In this document: piece after piece, positions 44,605-55,356 of the stretch
How the letters are laid out: each line of letters starts with the position of its first letter
Numbering within the stretch: the stretch's first letter is position 1
From: Taudactylus pleione
Lineage: Eukaryota; Chordata; Amphibia; Anura; Myobatrachidae
Assembly: GCA_031769625.1 (NCBI GenBank)
Contig: JAUIMM010000519.1
Span: 1,917,501 to 1,981,500, forward strand
Reading direction: 5' to 3'
DNA length: 64,000 bases
Made by a program: the position numbers and the translations under genes
Notes under the pieces: generated by a model
Databases searched by the model: none
The model's input: only the letters and a program-made list of their open reading frames with translations
What the model was told of the DNA's origin: nothing

Positions 44605-44672
44605 CCTTGCCCTGCTATACACACCTTGACAAAGACTGATCGTCGAAACGCATTGGTGGCAGCAGGGCAAGG
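44605..44672 (+). ncRNA. decayed hammerhead-like motif
   Basis: A perfect 12-bp stem CCTTGCCCTGCT/AGCAGGGCAAGG encloses, in order, ATACACACC, TTGACAA, a small stem (AGAC..GTC), GAAAC, and a mini-stem GC..GC. This is the order of a type I hammerhead ribozyme (stem I, CUGANGA, stem II, GAAA, stem III). The first core reads TTGACAA rather than CTGANGA and no clean cleavage triplet is present, so activity is doubtful. Hammerheads of this type are known from Penelope-like elements; the surrounding 44.5-45.0 kb could be such a relic, but no coding supports it. Confidence 0.3.
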
Positions 44673-45130
44673 GGTTGTCTTTGACCTTGGATTACAGTGG
44701 CTTGCGGTGGACTAGTCCGGACCTACCATCCACTTCAGGTTATTGCTATTATTCCATCTTTATTCCTTGTTCATTGATTACCCAGTGCCTGTATGTTCTA
44801 TATTTTTAAAATAAAATTGCTGGATTATTTGTGACGGCGACTTTCCATTCCACTTTATGTTACCATATCGATATGTAAGGAAGGAATATCCGAGTAACAC
44901 AGAGGAACGGGACCGTCAGATCTGAAAGAAACCTTTATGTACATATGTACTAACTTTGAAGTGTGAGTTGGGAATCCACATAAGGAGAACTTTAACATCA
45001 CTCATCACGTTGGATATTTTCCATTTCCACTGAGGACTTCCATCCTTAGTTTGGTACCATCACATTATTCTTTGGAGGGCACAGAGGTTGGGTTTGTCTA
45101 TTTGTGTGTCTAGTGACATTTCTAAGTACA

Positions 45131-45154
45131 TACCGGGGTAATTAACCCCCGGTA
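45131..45154. repeat. short inverted repeat
   Basis: TACCGGGG/CCCCGGTA arms around TAATTAAC. Probably an end of a small element; no partner was found. Confidence 0.5.
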
Positions 45155-45234
45155 TACCCGATAAAAGGTGGAATGAACCGCACCGCGGATACGATGGGAG
45201 AATAGAAGAAGTCCAATAACAGAACCTTCCGCGG

Positions 45235-45340
45235 GTGTCCGATGCCCCCCCGAGTGTCCGATGCTCCCCCCATGGGTGTCCGATGCGCCCCACTACCGCA
45301 GGTGTCCAATGCGCCACCCCGTGGGTGTCCAATTACCCCT
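45235..45340 (+). repeat. short tandem array of GTGTCCGATGC words
   Basis: GGTGTCCGATGC-like units recur about five times with C-rich spacers of varied length. Minisatellite; the proline-rich frames over it are artefacts. Confidence 0.75.
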
Positions 45341-45788
45341 CCTCCTCCGCCGCATCCCCCTTCTGCTTCTCACCTCTTCCGTCTTCGGCTAGTGAGTGTG
45401 GTCACATGTCTGCAGTTCCCCAGAGTCTGTGGCTGGCAAGTATTTCCTCACAGGCTGCCATGTAGACAGCAGCCTGTGAAGATTATCGGGGTCTGTACAC
45501 CATCTCAGAGTGGCATTCAGTAACACCATCAAGTTCCGAAAAAAATGCTTTTTTGGAACTTGTTGAATGGCCCTGACACTTATATTTTATAAATAAGTGC
45601 TGATGAATAGGTCCCATAGAGAGACTGAGCTAGTCTGTAGAAGCCAGGTGCAAGAGGTAGGTGCACTTATGATTACACCTCTCTAAACTGGTTACAATAT
45701 ATTATTAAAACTGATGTAGATTAAAGATGTAGATTAAATATAGTTTAACCTCATCAATCTAAAGAGCAAACTCAAATTGTTAGTCTTA

Positions 45789-46385
45789 GGGCTCTATTAA
45801 CATTATTTTTACTAAAATAAAGTGAAAAAGGGTGTTTTTACACCCTTTTCACATTATTTTAGTATCACCTAAATTTACTAAAGGGCAATTGGAGTAGAAT
45901 TTGCAGAAAGTCTACTCCAAACCCTAATTATCACATATTTTTAGTAAACAGATCGCATTTCCCATCATTGTAAATGGGAAATGCTATCTGCCTGAGATTT
46001 ACTAAGGGTCACAGTGCAGGATGGGAGACCAGCTGACCGGAGCCACAGAGGACATCACCGGAGCACCAATCACCGGAGGTAAGTGTAATTAAGGGTGAGG
46101 GGGGGTCGGCGAGGGGCGGTTGCAGGGAGGGCCGTGAGGGAGAGTTGCGGGGGGGGTTGCGATCGCGCGGGGGGGTAGCGGCGGCCGGTCACTGCATTTT
46201 TGACGAAAAATACAGTGAAAAGGGTGTGGAGGGGATTCGCAGGTACAGAGCTTTATCGCAACCTCTGTCCCTGCAGGGTATTTTTAATAAATCCCTGTGA
46301 TATTGCCTGAATTTGCTATGCGAATTCAGTCAGTAATATCACACTACAATCTGCATTTTAATGCGGATTGTAGTAAATAGAGTCT
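45789..46385. mobile_element. hairpin-train TIR element, sister of 42721-43571
   Basis: Starts GGGCTCTATTAACATTATTT and ends GTAGTAAATAGAGTCT. It shares the TACTAAAATAAAGTG/CACATTATTTTAGTA hairpin, the TTGGAGTAGAA hairpin, the CAGATCGCATTTCCCAT hairpin and the GATATTGCCTGAATT hairpin with its sister, but lacks part of the GC-rich middle. Flanks TTA and AAA/TAA are unclear. Confidence 0.75.
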
Positions 46386-46986
46386 AAATCACTTTTTCTA
46401 TTAAATATGGTGACATCTTCAGAGATTTTAAGATGTGTATTATCAAATCATATTATGAAAATGTCTGACATAGCCTGATCTATAAAAAAAAATATTGGTT
46501 ATAATAAAACTGTATGTGATCAGGGTTGCTTTGAGACATTATAGGACCTGAGGGATAACTGGCAATTGTGACCTAAAAGTAGTAGATCCAATTAGCAGTT
46601 AGACATCTGAATTGGTAATCTTGCAATTTAATGGAGACCAGGGGAATAACTATAGTGTGTGCAAGGGGTGTTATTGCTAAGGGGCCTGGAGGCTTAGGGA
46701 GCCTGCCATCGAGGCCCACTTCACCTGAACTCAGTTCACATCCATTGCCTCAAGCAGCTTGAATCAAAAGGGGCACCCACGTGGTCAAAGTAATGAATTC
46801 CTCCCTTTGTAGGGGCTGTGCAGCCTAATGCTATGCAGCATGGCACCTAAGTCCTCTCTGGCAGCCTCTTCTTCTCAAACTTCTGCTTTCCAAGCAGCCA
46901 TCAGTAACTGTTCATTTTGGCTAATATCATTATGTTTCTGTATATTTGACAACTGATATCAATATGTATAGTAAATTGTGCTCTAT
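46386..46986. other. no gene recognised
   Basis: AT-rich with no repeat or coding motif that could be supported. Confidence 0.5.
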
Positions 46987-47565
46987 GGATTGGATGTACT
47001 AGGAAAAATGTGGTAAAATCCCCCAAAATTCAGTTTTCGGTGGTTTTACAGCATTCCCCATATGTACATAGCACCAGAATGCGATGTATTCCGGTGTTTC
47101 GTCCCGATGGGTAACGCCATCTTCAGGTGGCGTTACCCAAGAGAAGCACATGGGATTCTTATCGGGACGCTTCCCCTTGGGATCCCTTCCATCACCCGCC
47201 GCAGCCGGCGTCATTCTGTGCGTGCGCAGATGGATGCCAGAGGGACTTCTGGGTAAGTATCGCAGCTACAGAAGTAGCTGCATTACTTACTTCCTCCCCG
47301 TAAGCGCGGCTATGCATGCGTAACTTGAGGTTACGCATGCGCAAAGCCACCGGGAAAGTAATGAGAAGGTGGCAGAGGGATCCACTTAGATCGCTCTTCG
47401 CATCCCCGTAACTCCTTCCCATAGGAGCGAGGCTACGAGAGCAAGCACCAACGGAGTTTGGGACCATTTGGGATCCCTGATGACGAATGGCCCGGTAACT
47501 AATATATGCAGAATCTAGCGTTTCCGCATGGTAACCGGGCCATTTATCAATGACGAACAGGCCCC
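46987..47565. mobile_element. hairpin-rich TIR element
   Basis: Left part GGATTGGATGTACTAGG, right end CAATGACGAACAGGCCCC. Hairpins: GGGTAACGCC/GGCGTTACCC (47109-47138), CGCATGCGTAAC/GTTACGCATGCG (47314-47342), and AATGGCCCGG/CCGGGCCATT near the right end (47486-47544). The left terminus is imperfect. Confidence 0.55.
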
Positions 47566-48330
47566 TAAAAGAGAACCTATTATGGTAGTGACAAACCATC
47601 TTTAAAATACAAAACAATGGAAAAGGACTACTGTACAGTATGTAAAATTGAATGCGGACCACGCTACTTTAAGTGACTTCAGTGCTACAAACTTACTTTG
47701 AGTTCGATGTTGGTAAACTTATGATTTCATTTTTGTGCTATAACTCTATATTATTTGTGCATCCTGAATTTGTTTAGAAGTTGCTTATGCCCTCCAGTCT
47801 ATTCTGTAATAAACTGCAGGTAGTAAGTGGTGATTTGTCCGTTTCAAGGGCCTTTATTTTATACCATCCATCTTTACTTCTCAAATTAGATAAACTTCAA
47901 TTTAACTGTTGTTGATCAATTGTTGTTTTAGTAAAACTGGAACAGTACAAAGAGAAAACATGCTGTGCGAGATGATTGGCCCAAAATGATATAGCTAGGG
48001 GAAAAGTCTGTTGAGTCTTTAAAAAGAAGATTAAATAATGAATGGCAGACTGGAGCAGGACGATATGGAGCAATGCAACAAGACAGCTGCCTTCTTTAGC
48101 ATAGTCTGAATATTCAGCTGTCTTACGCTCAAATGTTAATCGAATATAATGTCTGCGGAAAGAAAAGGAAATGAAGGGCTAACTCTATTTGTAATTCCTC
48201 TGTGGATTTTAATGAAGCGCAGATACAGTTCTTCAAAAATCACTAAAAAGTGCAGTACAGTATTAAAAATTTGATTTTGTGCTCGGCTGAGGTAAAAGTT
48301 TCTGCTTTATTGTAAAAAATTGATTTCTAT
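47566..48330. other. no gene recognised
   Basis: Single-copy-looking AT-rich sequence before the Gypsy element. No motif. Confidence 0.5.
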
Positions 48331-48334
48331 TATA

Positions 48335-48368
<34 letters not shown>
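48331..48368 (+). repeat. (TA)n microsatellite
   Basis: TATATATA run abutting the 3' LTR. A matching TA run follows the other LTR at 55360-55391, so the Gypsy element inserted into a TA repeat. Confidence 0.9.
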
Positions 48369-48371
<3 letters not shown>

Positions 48372-48974
48372 GACACAGTTAGGTTAGGGGGTCCCTCTCC
48401 TGGGTAGAGGACTCCTTCCTTATATACACGCACAGCAGCAGGGAAGCAGCACACCAGTCTGGATGCAAGTACAAGCTGGTCGGCGCCAGTCTTTATTGTA
48501 CAATGTCAGAAACATAAAGAAAACATAAACGTAAATCCTAGCCCTGTCGGGGCACTAACTTCACAGGTAGTTCCCTCACTACCAGAACCTGGCAGGGCCT
48601 AATGCCCTCGCCAGCAACAAAGCACAGCACAGTACTCACAGATAGGTTTTCCAAGTGTCTCTGAGCAAACTCCCTGTCTGTTCTCCAAGGTGAGACAATC
48701 AGCCCTCAACACACTAGGCTTATATTGGCGACTCTCAGGTGGGAACCCAATCAAGCCTGTTACCAGGCTAAGAGAACCAAAACCTGGAGTGGCCGTGGGT
48801 GGAGCCCTCCCTCTCCTCTCACCCACAACCCCCAGGTCCCAAACCGGCTTTTCAAAAAGCCGAAACTCAAGCCTGCTACACTGCAGACTTTCTCCTGGGG
48901 CTTTAAAACACAAAAGACAGGAATCTGGGACAAATGTACCTGCCACGGACCACTTTACCAGTGATCCTATCACA
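48369..48974 (-). repeat. 3' LTR (606 bp)
   Basis: On the minus strand it carries a TATA-like AATATAAG near 48719-48726 and an AATAAA at 48492-48497. It differs from the other LTR mainly in a block near 48420-48460 and by scattered substitutions, a few per cent by eye. Confidence 0.93.
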
Positions 48975-50279
48975 TATCCCCCCCCTTTGTTTCGACCTGT
49001 GGGGCGGAACAACTGAAGCCCCCAAACAATGAACGCGTGACAACGCGTCAGAATTGGCCAGCTGGCTTCCTGGCCTGTGTTCCACTGAAAATGTAAAAGT
49101 TTGTAACGCCAAGAACCATCTTGTAATTCTGTCCTTATTTTCAGACATCCACTTCAGAGGGGCATGGTCAGTGATCAATTTGAACTTTCTTCCGACCAAG
49201 TAGTACCTGAGAGCCTCTAACGCCCACTTTATGGCCAACGCCTCCTTCTCCACTGTGGCATAGTTTCTCTCATGTACATTCAACTTTCTGCTAAGATAGA
49301 AAATAGGGTGTTCCTCACCCTCCTTGATCTGGGACAGGACCGCTCCTATACCTACTTCTGATGCATCGGTTTGTACTATGAATTCCCTTTCAAAATTAGG
49401 AGTCATCAGGACTGGTTGGGAACACAACGCTACTTTCAACTCCTGAAAAGCTTTCTCTGCCTCAGGACTCCATTCTACCATGACTTTTTGTTTGCCTTTG
49501 GTCAGGTCAGTCAGTGGGACTGCCATGGTGGCAAAGTTGGGTATAAACCTCCTGTAGTACCCCTTAATTCCCAAGAAAGCTCTCACCTGCTTCTTATTCA
49601 GAGGCCGTGGCCAGTTTTGTATGGCATCAACTTTATTGAGCTGAGGCTTTATCAGGCCTCTGCCAATGGTGTATCCCAGATATTTTACTTCCTCCATGCC
49701 TAGACAACACTTTTTTGGGTTGGCTGTCAAACCTGCCTTATAGATGGAGTCCAACACTGCTTGTACCCTGGGTAAGTGAGACTGCCAATCAGGACTATGA
49801 ACGACCACGTCATCCAGATAAGCAGCCACATACCGTCTATGGGGCCTTAGAATCCTGTCCATCATTCTTTCTAAGATTTCAAAGGGCCCTTGCCATTTAG
49901 CCAAAAGTTTAATTTCCACAGTGGGAACCAATACTAACACTCTGTCCCCAGGAGCAAAGCTGCGTAACCGAGCATTGCGGTTGTATACCCTCTGCTGTGC
50001 CTGTTGAGCCTGTTCCAGGTGCTCTCTCACTATCGGCACTACCGCAGCAATTCTCTCCTGCATTTGAGAAACATACTCAATCACCGTTTTGTAAGGACTA
50101 GACTGCCCCTCCCATGTCTCTTTGGCAATGTCTAGTAACCCCCTTGGGGGTCTCCCATTCAACAAGTCGAAGGGTGAAAACCCGGTGGAGGACTGGGGAA
50201 CTTCTCTTATGGCCAACAATAAATACGGCAATAAGTAGTCCCAATCCCTACCATCCTTGTCGACCACTTTCCTAAGCAT
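48903..50279 (-). pseudogene. Gypsy pol: integrase C-terminus, partial RT, RNase H
   Basis: Continues the frame of the upstream part once the hAT insertion is discounted. Residues 1-60 hold the end of the integrase core region (LLPYLLLAIREVPQ, FSPFDLLNGR); 110-137 the GDRVLVLVP..KWQGPFEILER chromatin-side module. Immediately after it comes RT palm sequence with YLDD at 154-157, then thumb (KYLGYTIG, near 199; FLGIKGYYRRFIP, near 235) and RNase H (TDAS with D305, HERNYATVEKEAL, TDHAPLKW with D371). RT fingers and the first palm motifs are missing without a frame break. The frame runs through the polypurine tract and stops in the LTR. Product, if made, would be inactive. Confidence 0.9.
48975..48990 (-). 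other. polypurine tract
   Basis: On the minus strand AAAGGGGGGGGATA immediately precedes the 3' LTR, the expected plus-strand primer site for reverse transcription. Confidence 0.85.
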
Positions 50280-50289
50280 GTGTTTTAAC

Positions 50290-52185
50290 TAGGGATGTGC
50301 GCCGGACCATTTTTGCCGGATTTGGATTTGGATTTGGTTCTAATTCGTCGTCCGGCTTTGGATTTGGATTTGCCAAACTGCGGTGACTGGCTTTGGATTT
50401 GGATTTGGATTTGGATTTGGATTTTTTTACAAAAATTGACAAAAAAAGCTAAAATCACATAAATTGGTCTTTTTTTTCTTCCTAGAGTATTATTAACCTC
50501 AATAACATTAATTTCCAGTCAATTTAGACCATATCACAGCTTATAATATTGTTTTCAACATTATTGGCCAAAGGTTGCAGTGAGCTGACTGGTTACTAAG
50601 CGACAAAGCAGCGGCACAACGACACAGACACCACAGTATAAAGCACATCTATGACACATTGCCACACAGCAGTGGCAGAAATGAAAAGTAGTGCACCCAC
50701 CCAGTGGGGTACGGCCAGCAGAGTCACAGTACTTGTTTACAAAGTGGGCTACGGCCCTAGGAGTCACAGTGCACAATCTTATTAGCATTACACCGCACAT
50801 AGGGCCTGATTCACATTACACCATAAAGTAGTGTCTCTTATTTATGTTACGACACACAGTAGTGCCCCTTTTACACAATGCCCACAGTAGTGACCCTTTT
50901 ACACAATGCCCACAGTAGCGGTGTCCCTTACACAATGTCCCCCAGCAGTGGTGCCCCCTATGCAGTCCCCTTAGTAGTATGGTCCACTATGCAGTGCCCC
51001 CAGTTGAATGCTCCCCAGTAGTATGCCCCCCATTAGCAGGCCCCCCCAGTAGTATGTCCCCCATTAGCAGGCCCCCCCAGTAGTATGCCCCCCATTAGCA
51101 TGCCACCCAGTAGTATGCCCCCCCAGTAGTATGGCTCCCCCAGTAGTAGGCTGCCCCAGTAGCAGGCCCCCCCAGTAGTAGGCTGCTCCAGTAGTAGCCC
51201 CCCCTGTAGTATGGGCCCCCCCCTGTAGTATGGCCCCCCCTGTAGTAGGCCCCCCAGTAGTATGGCCCCCCCCAGTAGCAGGCCCCTCAGTAGTATGGCC
51301 CCCCCAGTAGCAGACCCCCCCCAGTAGTATAGCCCCCCCCAGTAGCAGGCCCCTCTGTAGTATGGCCCCCCCAGTAGTATAGCCCTGCCCAGTAGCAGAC
51401 CCCCCCCAGTAGTGCAGACCCCCCCAGTAGTATAGCCCCCCCCCAGTAGCAGGCCCCTCTGTAGTATGGCCCCCCAATAGTGCAGATCCCCCCCAGTAGT
51501 ATGGCCCCCCCCAGTAGCAGACCCCCCCCCAGTAGTATAGCCCCCCCCAGTAGCAGGCCCCTCTGTAGTATGGCCCCCCCAGTAGTATTGCCTCCCCCAG
51601 TAGCAGACCCCCCCCAGTAGTGCAGACCCCCCCCAGTAGTATAGCCCCCCCAGTAGCAGGCCCCTCTGTAGTATGGCCCCCCCAGTAGTATAGCCCCCCC
51701 CAGTAGCAGACCCCCCCAGTAGTGCAGACCCCCCCCCCAGTAGCGCCCCCGGACCTTTGACAAGTAAAAAAATAAAAAAAATAAAACTTACCTGTATCCC
51801 CGCTCCCGCGCCGTCCGCTCTGTCACACGCTGAGGAGGGAGCCGGAAGACGGAGCTCATGTGTGAGCTCCAGCCGGCTCCCTCCGTGCAGCAGCCAATGA
51901 GAGTCTGTGTGACTCTCATTGGCTGCTGTAACAAACACACAGCTGCCGCTGGCGGCTGTGTGTCTGTGTCTGTGTAGGGCAGAGCGCTATCACTGCGCTC
52001 TGCCCTACACGCGAGGAGACCTGATGTCGGATTCTCTAGTGAGAATCCGACATCAGGCGGCCGCCGTTCGGCCCCGAACGGGGATCCGAGTCAGGCGGTG
52101 AACACCCGAACAGGGTTCGGGTGGACTCGGATCCCCAATGTTCGGAGCGGTTCGGATTCCACAGAATCCGAACCGCTCATCTCTA
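50290..52185. mobile_element. nested non-autonomous hAT element, 1.90 kb
   Basis: Starts TAGGGATGTGCGCCGGACC and ends CCGAACCGCTCATCTCTA; GTTTTAAC flanks both sides (50282-50289 and 52186-52193). The left subterminal region has GGATTT hexamers (50325-50425); the right has a GGTTCGGATTC..GAATCCGAACC palindrome and larger GC-rich inverted repeats (about 51835-51925). It shares this end plan with the BED/hAT copies but not their interior. No transposase. Confidence 0.92.
51005..51745 (+). repeat. C-rich minisatellite (CCCCCAGTAGTATGG words)
   Basis: Units of roughly 15-20 bp alternating CCCCCAGTAGTATGGC and CCCCAGTAGCAGG for about 740 bp. The minus-strand frames here (up to 301 codons, Gly/Thr/Tyr/Trp-rich) reflect the repeat and are not called as genes. 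Confidence 0.92.
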
Positions 52186-52193
52186 GTTTTAAC

Positions 52194-53878
52194 GTCTTGT
52201 TAAACCTCTCGACCAGCCCATCGGTTTGGGGGTGATAAACCGAAGTTCTTAACTGTTCGATTTTGAACAGGCGGCATAACTCTTTCATGACTTTGGACAT
52301 AAACGGTGTACCCTGGTCAGTTAGTATCTCCTTAGGTATACCCAGCCTGCTAAAGACATGAACTAGCTCTCTGGCAATGGTCTTGGTTGACGTATTGCGC
52401 AACGGGATCGCTTCCGGGTACCTGGTAGCGCAATCCATTATGACCAGAATATACTGGTGTCCCCTGGCAGACTTCATTAAGGGTCCAACCAAATCCATCG
52501 CTATTCTTTCAAACGGCACCTCTATGATAGGCAATGGAACTAGTGGACCCTTAAAATGTGGCCTGGGAGCATGATACTGACACTCAGGGCAGGATGCGCA
52601 AAAGTCAGATACCTCTTTATGAAGCCCGGGCCAGAAAAACCTCTGCATTATTCGCTCAGTGGTTTTCTCTACCCCTAGATGGCCTGCCGTTATATGACCA
52701 TGGGCCAGATCCAACACTGTTATTCTGTAGGCTTTGGGAACTATTAGTTGTTCCACAATATCTTCCCCCTTCTTAGTCACCTGATATAACAAATCCTGCC
52801 ACATTGCCATGTGGGGATAGGACAAAGAACTATCAGGGTCTACAGGTTTACCATCAACTACTTTTACATTCTCCCTGGCTTTTACCAAAGTAGGGTCATT
52901 CAACTGCTCCACGGCAAAGACCTCTCTTCTGACCTCTAAATCAGGCAGACGATCACCTGGCCCAACAACACTTCCCACCTCAATGGGAGGCACATCAGTT
53001 GGCGGGCCACCGTCACGTTCCGCATTCTCTAGTTCGCCAACCATAGTAGAAAAAGGGAATAACTCTGACTCAGAAGAAACTCCCTCCTCCACTACATCGA
53101 CAACATTCTCAAATGGATCAGGGTTGTTCACCTCTGGAACAAAACGGCTTTCCCACAACTTCCAGAAGTGAGCAAAGTCTCTCCCCAATATTGCATCGTA
53201 TACCAGACCATGCACCAAACCCACAGAAACTATAGCAGAGCCACATGGTGTCTCGATGTTCACCTCGGCCGTAACATAATATCGAGTATCCCCATGTATG
53301 CAGGTCACACCAACAGTTTTCCCTGTATGCTTCAAGGGGTTCACCAGCTCAGCTTTTATAAGTGTCACCAAGCTACCAGAGTCTAACAGTGCCTCTACTC
53401 GGTTGCCATCTACAGTGAGTACACACATGTGCTTATCAGTCTCAGCCTGCCGGTCAGCCGTACAGGCTATCTGTGCAAAGAAAGACCCCCTGCGGTAGAC
53501 ATGAGCAGTATCACATTGCATAGGTTCAGTTGTAAGTGCACAATTAGCGGCAATATGGCCGAAGCCACCACATCGGAAACACTGAGTCATATTAATGTCT
53601 AGTCGTTTACGGGGCAAGAACCTTCCCGGCCTGGCAGGCCTGTCTCCAGGTTCTACACCCTCAGTCTTAGGTACATTCCACCGCCCAGCACCCTTCTCCC
53701 CTGGAACAGTCTTACCAGTGTCTCTGGGAGTTCGCCGGTGCGCCATCGGGGCTCGGTGGGGCATACTCCTCAGCTCCTCAGCCGCCACGTACCTCTCCAC
53801 CAGCTCGACCAACTGGTCCGTGGACTTAGGGTCTGCATGGCTCACCCATTTGCGCAGAGTCGCAGGTAATGATCGCAG
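52194..53878 (-). pseudogene. Gypsy gag-pro-pol, middle part (zinc knuckle, protease, integrase)
   Basis: The frame after the gag nonsense codon is open from 53878 down to the hAT target. From the Met at 53845: zinc knuckle C89, C92, H97, C102; protease ALLDSGS at 152-158; a long linker; integrase HHCC zinc region (H384, H389, C419, C422) and core D451, D510, E546 (D,D35E, in MDLVGP, LTDQGTPF and DGLVERF). It breaks off a few residues past the Glu where the hAT is inserted. The open frame into the nested element as far as 52091 is not part of the original gene. Role: Gag nucleocapsid, polyprotein cleavage and DNA integration. Confidence 0.92.
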
Positions 53879-54610
53879 TTACCGGTCCATCACGACCCTT
53901 TCCACGATCTGTGGTCCCATCAGCGTCTCGGGCTGTAGCCATTTTGAGGACAGATGGACGAGGTCATGCATCTGTGAACGTGGAGGCTTGTCCATATGGA
54001 ACTCCCAGCGGTGGACCCATTGGGCACGAACAAAGGTGGTGATCTCCTGTTTTAGTTTTTTATAGTCCTTGGCATCAGCCAGGCATAAGTCAAAATAGGC
54101 CTTTTGTGGCTCCCCAGACAAAAAAGGTGCCACCAGACTTGCCAACTGCTCCTTGGGCCAACTCTCCCTTTCGGCCGTTCTTTCAAATGCGGTGAGATAG
54201 GCCTCCACATCATCGCCCGAAGTCATCTTCTGGAGGAAGTGACTGGCTCGTACGGAGTGAGTGGTGGTGGGAGGACCAGTACCAACATCTCTGGGCCGGG
54301 CAATCAGGTGCTGTACCACCTCTTTTATGGCCTGGCTGTTTTCCACTAAGGCCCGGCGGGTTTCCTCGATGGCAACCTGTTGTTGCTCCTGGGCGGTCTC
54401 CAAGGCCAACAGTTGCACCCTGGTGGATTCCTGCTGAGCCCTGGTAGCTTCCTGCTGAAGTTTGTTCATCTCCTGCTGAGCTCTGGTAGATTCCTGCTGA
54501 AGTTTGTTTGTCTCCTGCTGAGCTGCTGTAGCTTGGAGCAAGGCCTTAACAATGTCCTCCATTTTGTCCAGGGGTGTAGGTTGGAAGCTGAACCTTGCCT
54601 CTCTGAGCAT
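53879..54610 (-). pseudogene. Gypsy gag N-terminal part with SCAN-like region
   Basis: From Met at 54610 (a second Met lies 16 residues on). Residues about 25-85 are a Gln/Glu-rich coiled coil with repeated LQQE.TRAQQE units. Residues about 128-200 (SGDDVEAYLTAFERTAERE, SWPKEQLASLVAPFLSGEPQ, KAYFDL) match the Gmr1-type Gag region from which vertebrate SCAN domains are thought to derive. A TAA at 53879-53881 ends it, where the next codons continue in frame to the zinc knuckle; a Tyr codon change is likely. Expected role: capsid formation. Confidence 0.88.
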
Positions 54611-54737
54611 TGGCTGACGCCTCCTCTATGGGACTCCAAGGACACAGTGTTATTTCCACACTCACAAATTGGGTGTCTGTCCCTTTAATTTTTAAATGGA
54701 AAGTTTTCCTCTCGCTGCAACTTCAGTGTGTGTGGGT

Positions 54738-54754
54738 GCCCGCATTCTCCACCA
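54738..54754 (-). other. primer-binding site candidate
   Basis: On the minus strand, three bases after the 5' LTR, TGGTGGAGAATGCGGGC begins with TGGTGGAG, complementary to the 3' end of vertebrate tRNA-Ala. Later bases fit less well, so the primer tRNA is tentative. Confidence 0.5.
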
Positions 54755-54757
54755 TAT

Positions 54758-55356
54758 TGTGACACAGTTAGGTTAGGGGGTCCCTCTCCTGGGTAGAGGA
54801 CTCCTTCCTTTCACACACAGCAGCTGGGAAACAGTACGCCAGACTGGATGCAAGTACAAGCTGGTCGGCGCCAGTCTTTATTGTACAATGTCAGAAACAT
54901 AAAGAAAACATAAACGTAAATCCTAGCCCTGTCGGGGCACTAACTTCACAGGTAGTTCCTTCACTACCAGAACCTGGCAGGGCCTAATGCCCTCGCCAGC
55001 AACAAAGCACAGCACAGTACTCACAGATAGGTTTTCCAAGTGTCTCTGAGCAAACTCCCTGTCTGCTCTCCCAGGTGAGACAATCAGCCCTCAACACACT
55101 AGGCTTATATTGGCGACTCTCAGGTGGGAACCCAATCAAGCCTGTTACCAGGCTAAGAGAACCAAAACCTGGAGTGGCCGTGGGTGGAGCCCTCCCTCCC
55201 CTCTCACCCACAACCCCCAGGTCCCAAACCGGCTTTTCAAAAAGCCGAAACTCAAGCCTGCTACACTGCAGACTTTCTCCTGGGGGTTTAAAACACATAA
55301 GACAGGAATCTGGGACAAATGTACCTGCCACAGACCACTTTACCAGTGATCCTATC

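Noticed and set aside
48599..49016. LTR-encoded proteins of about 110-150 residues
   Set aside because: Both strands of both LTRs are open by chance; the frames duplicate because the LTRs do, with no domain.
52091..52193. Pol reading into the nested hAT as a fusion protein
   Set aside because: The extension is created by the insertion; the original frame continues at 50281.
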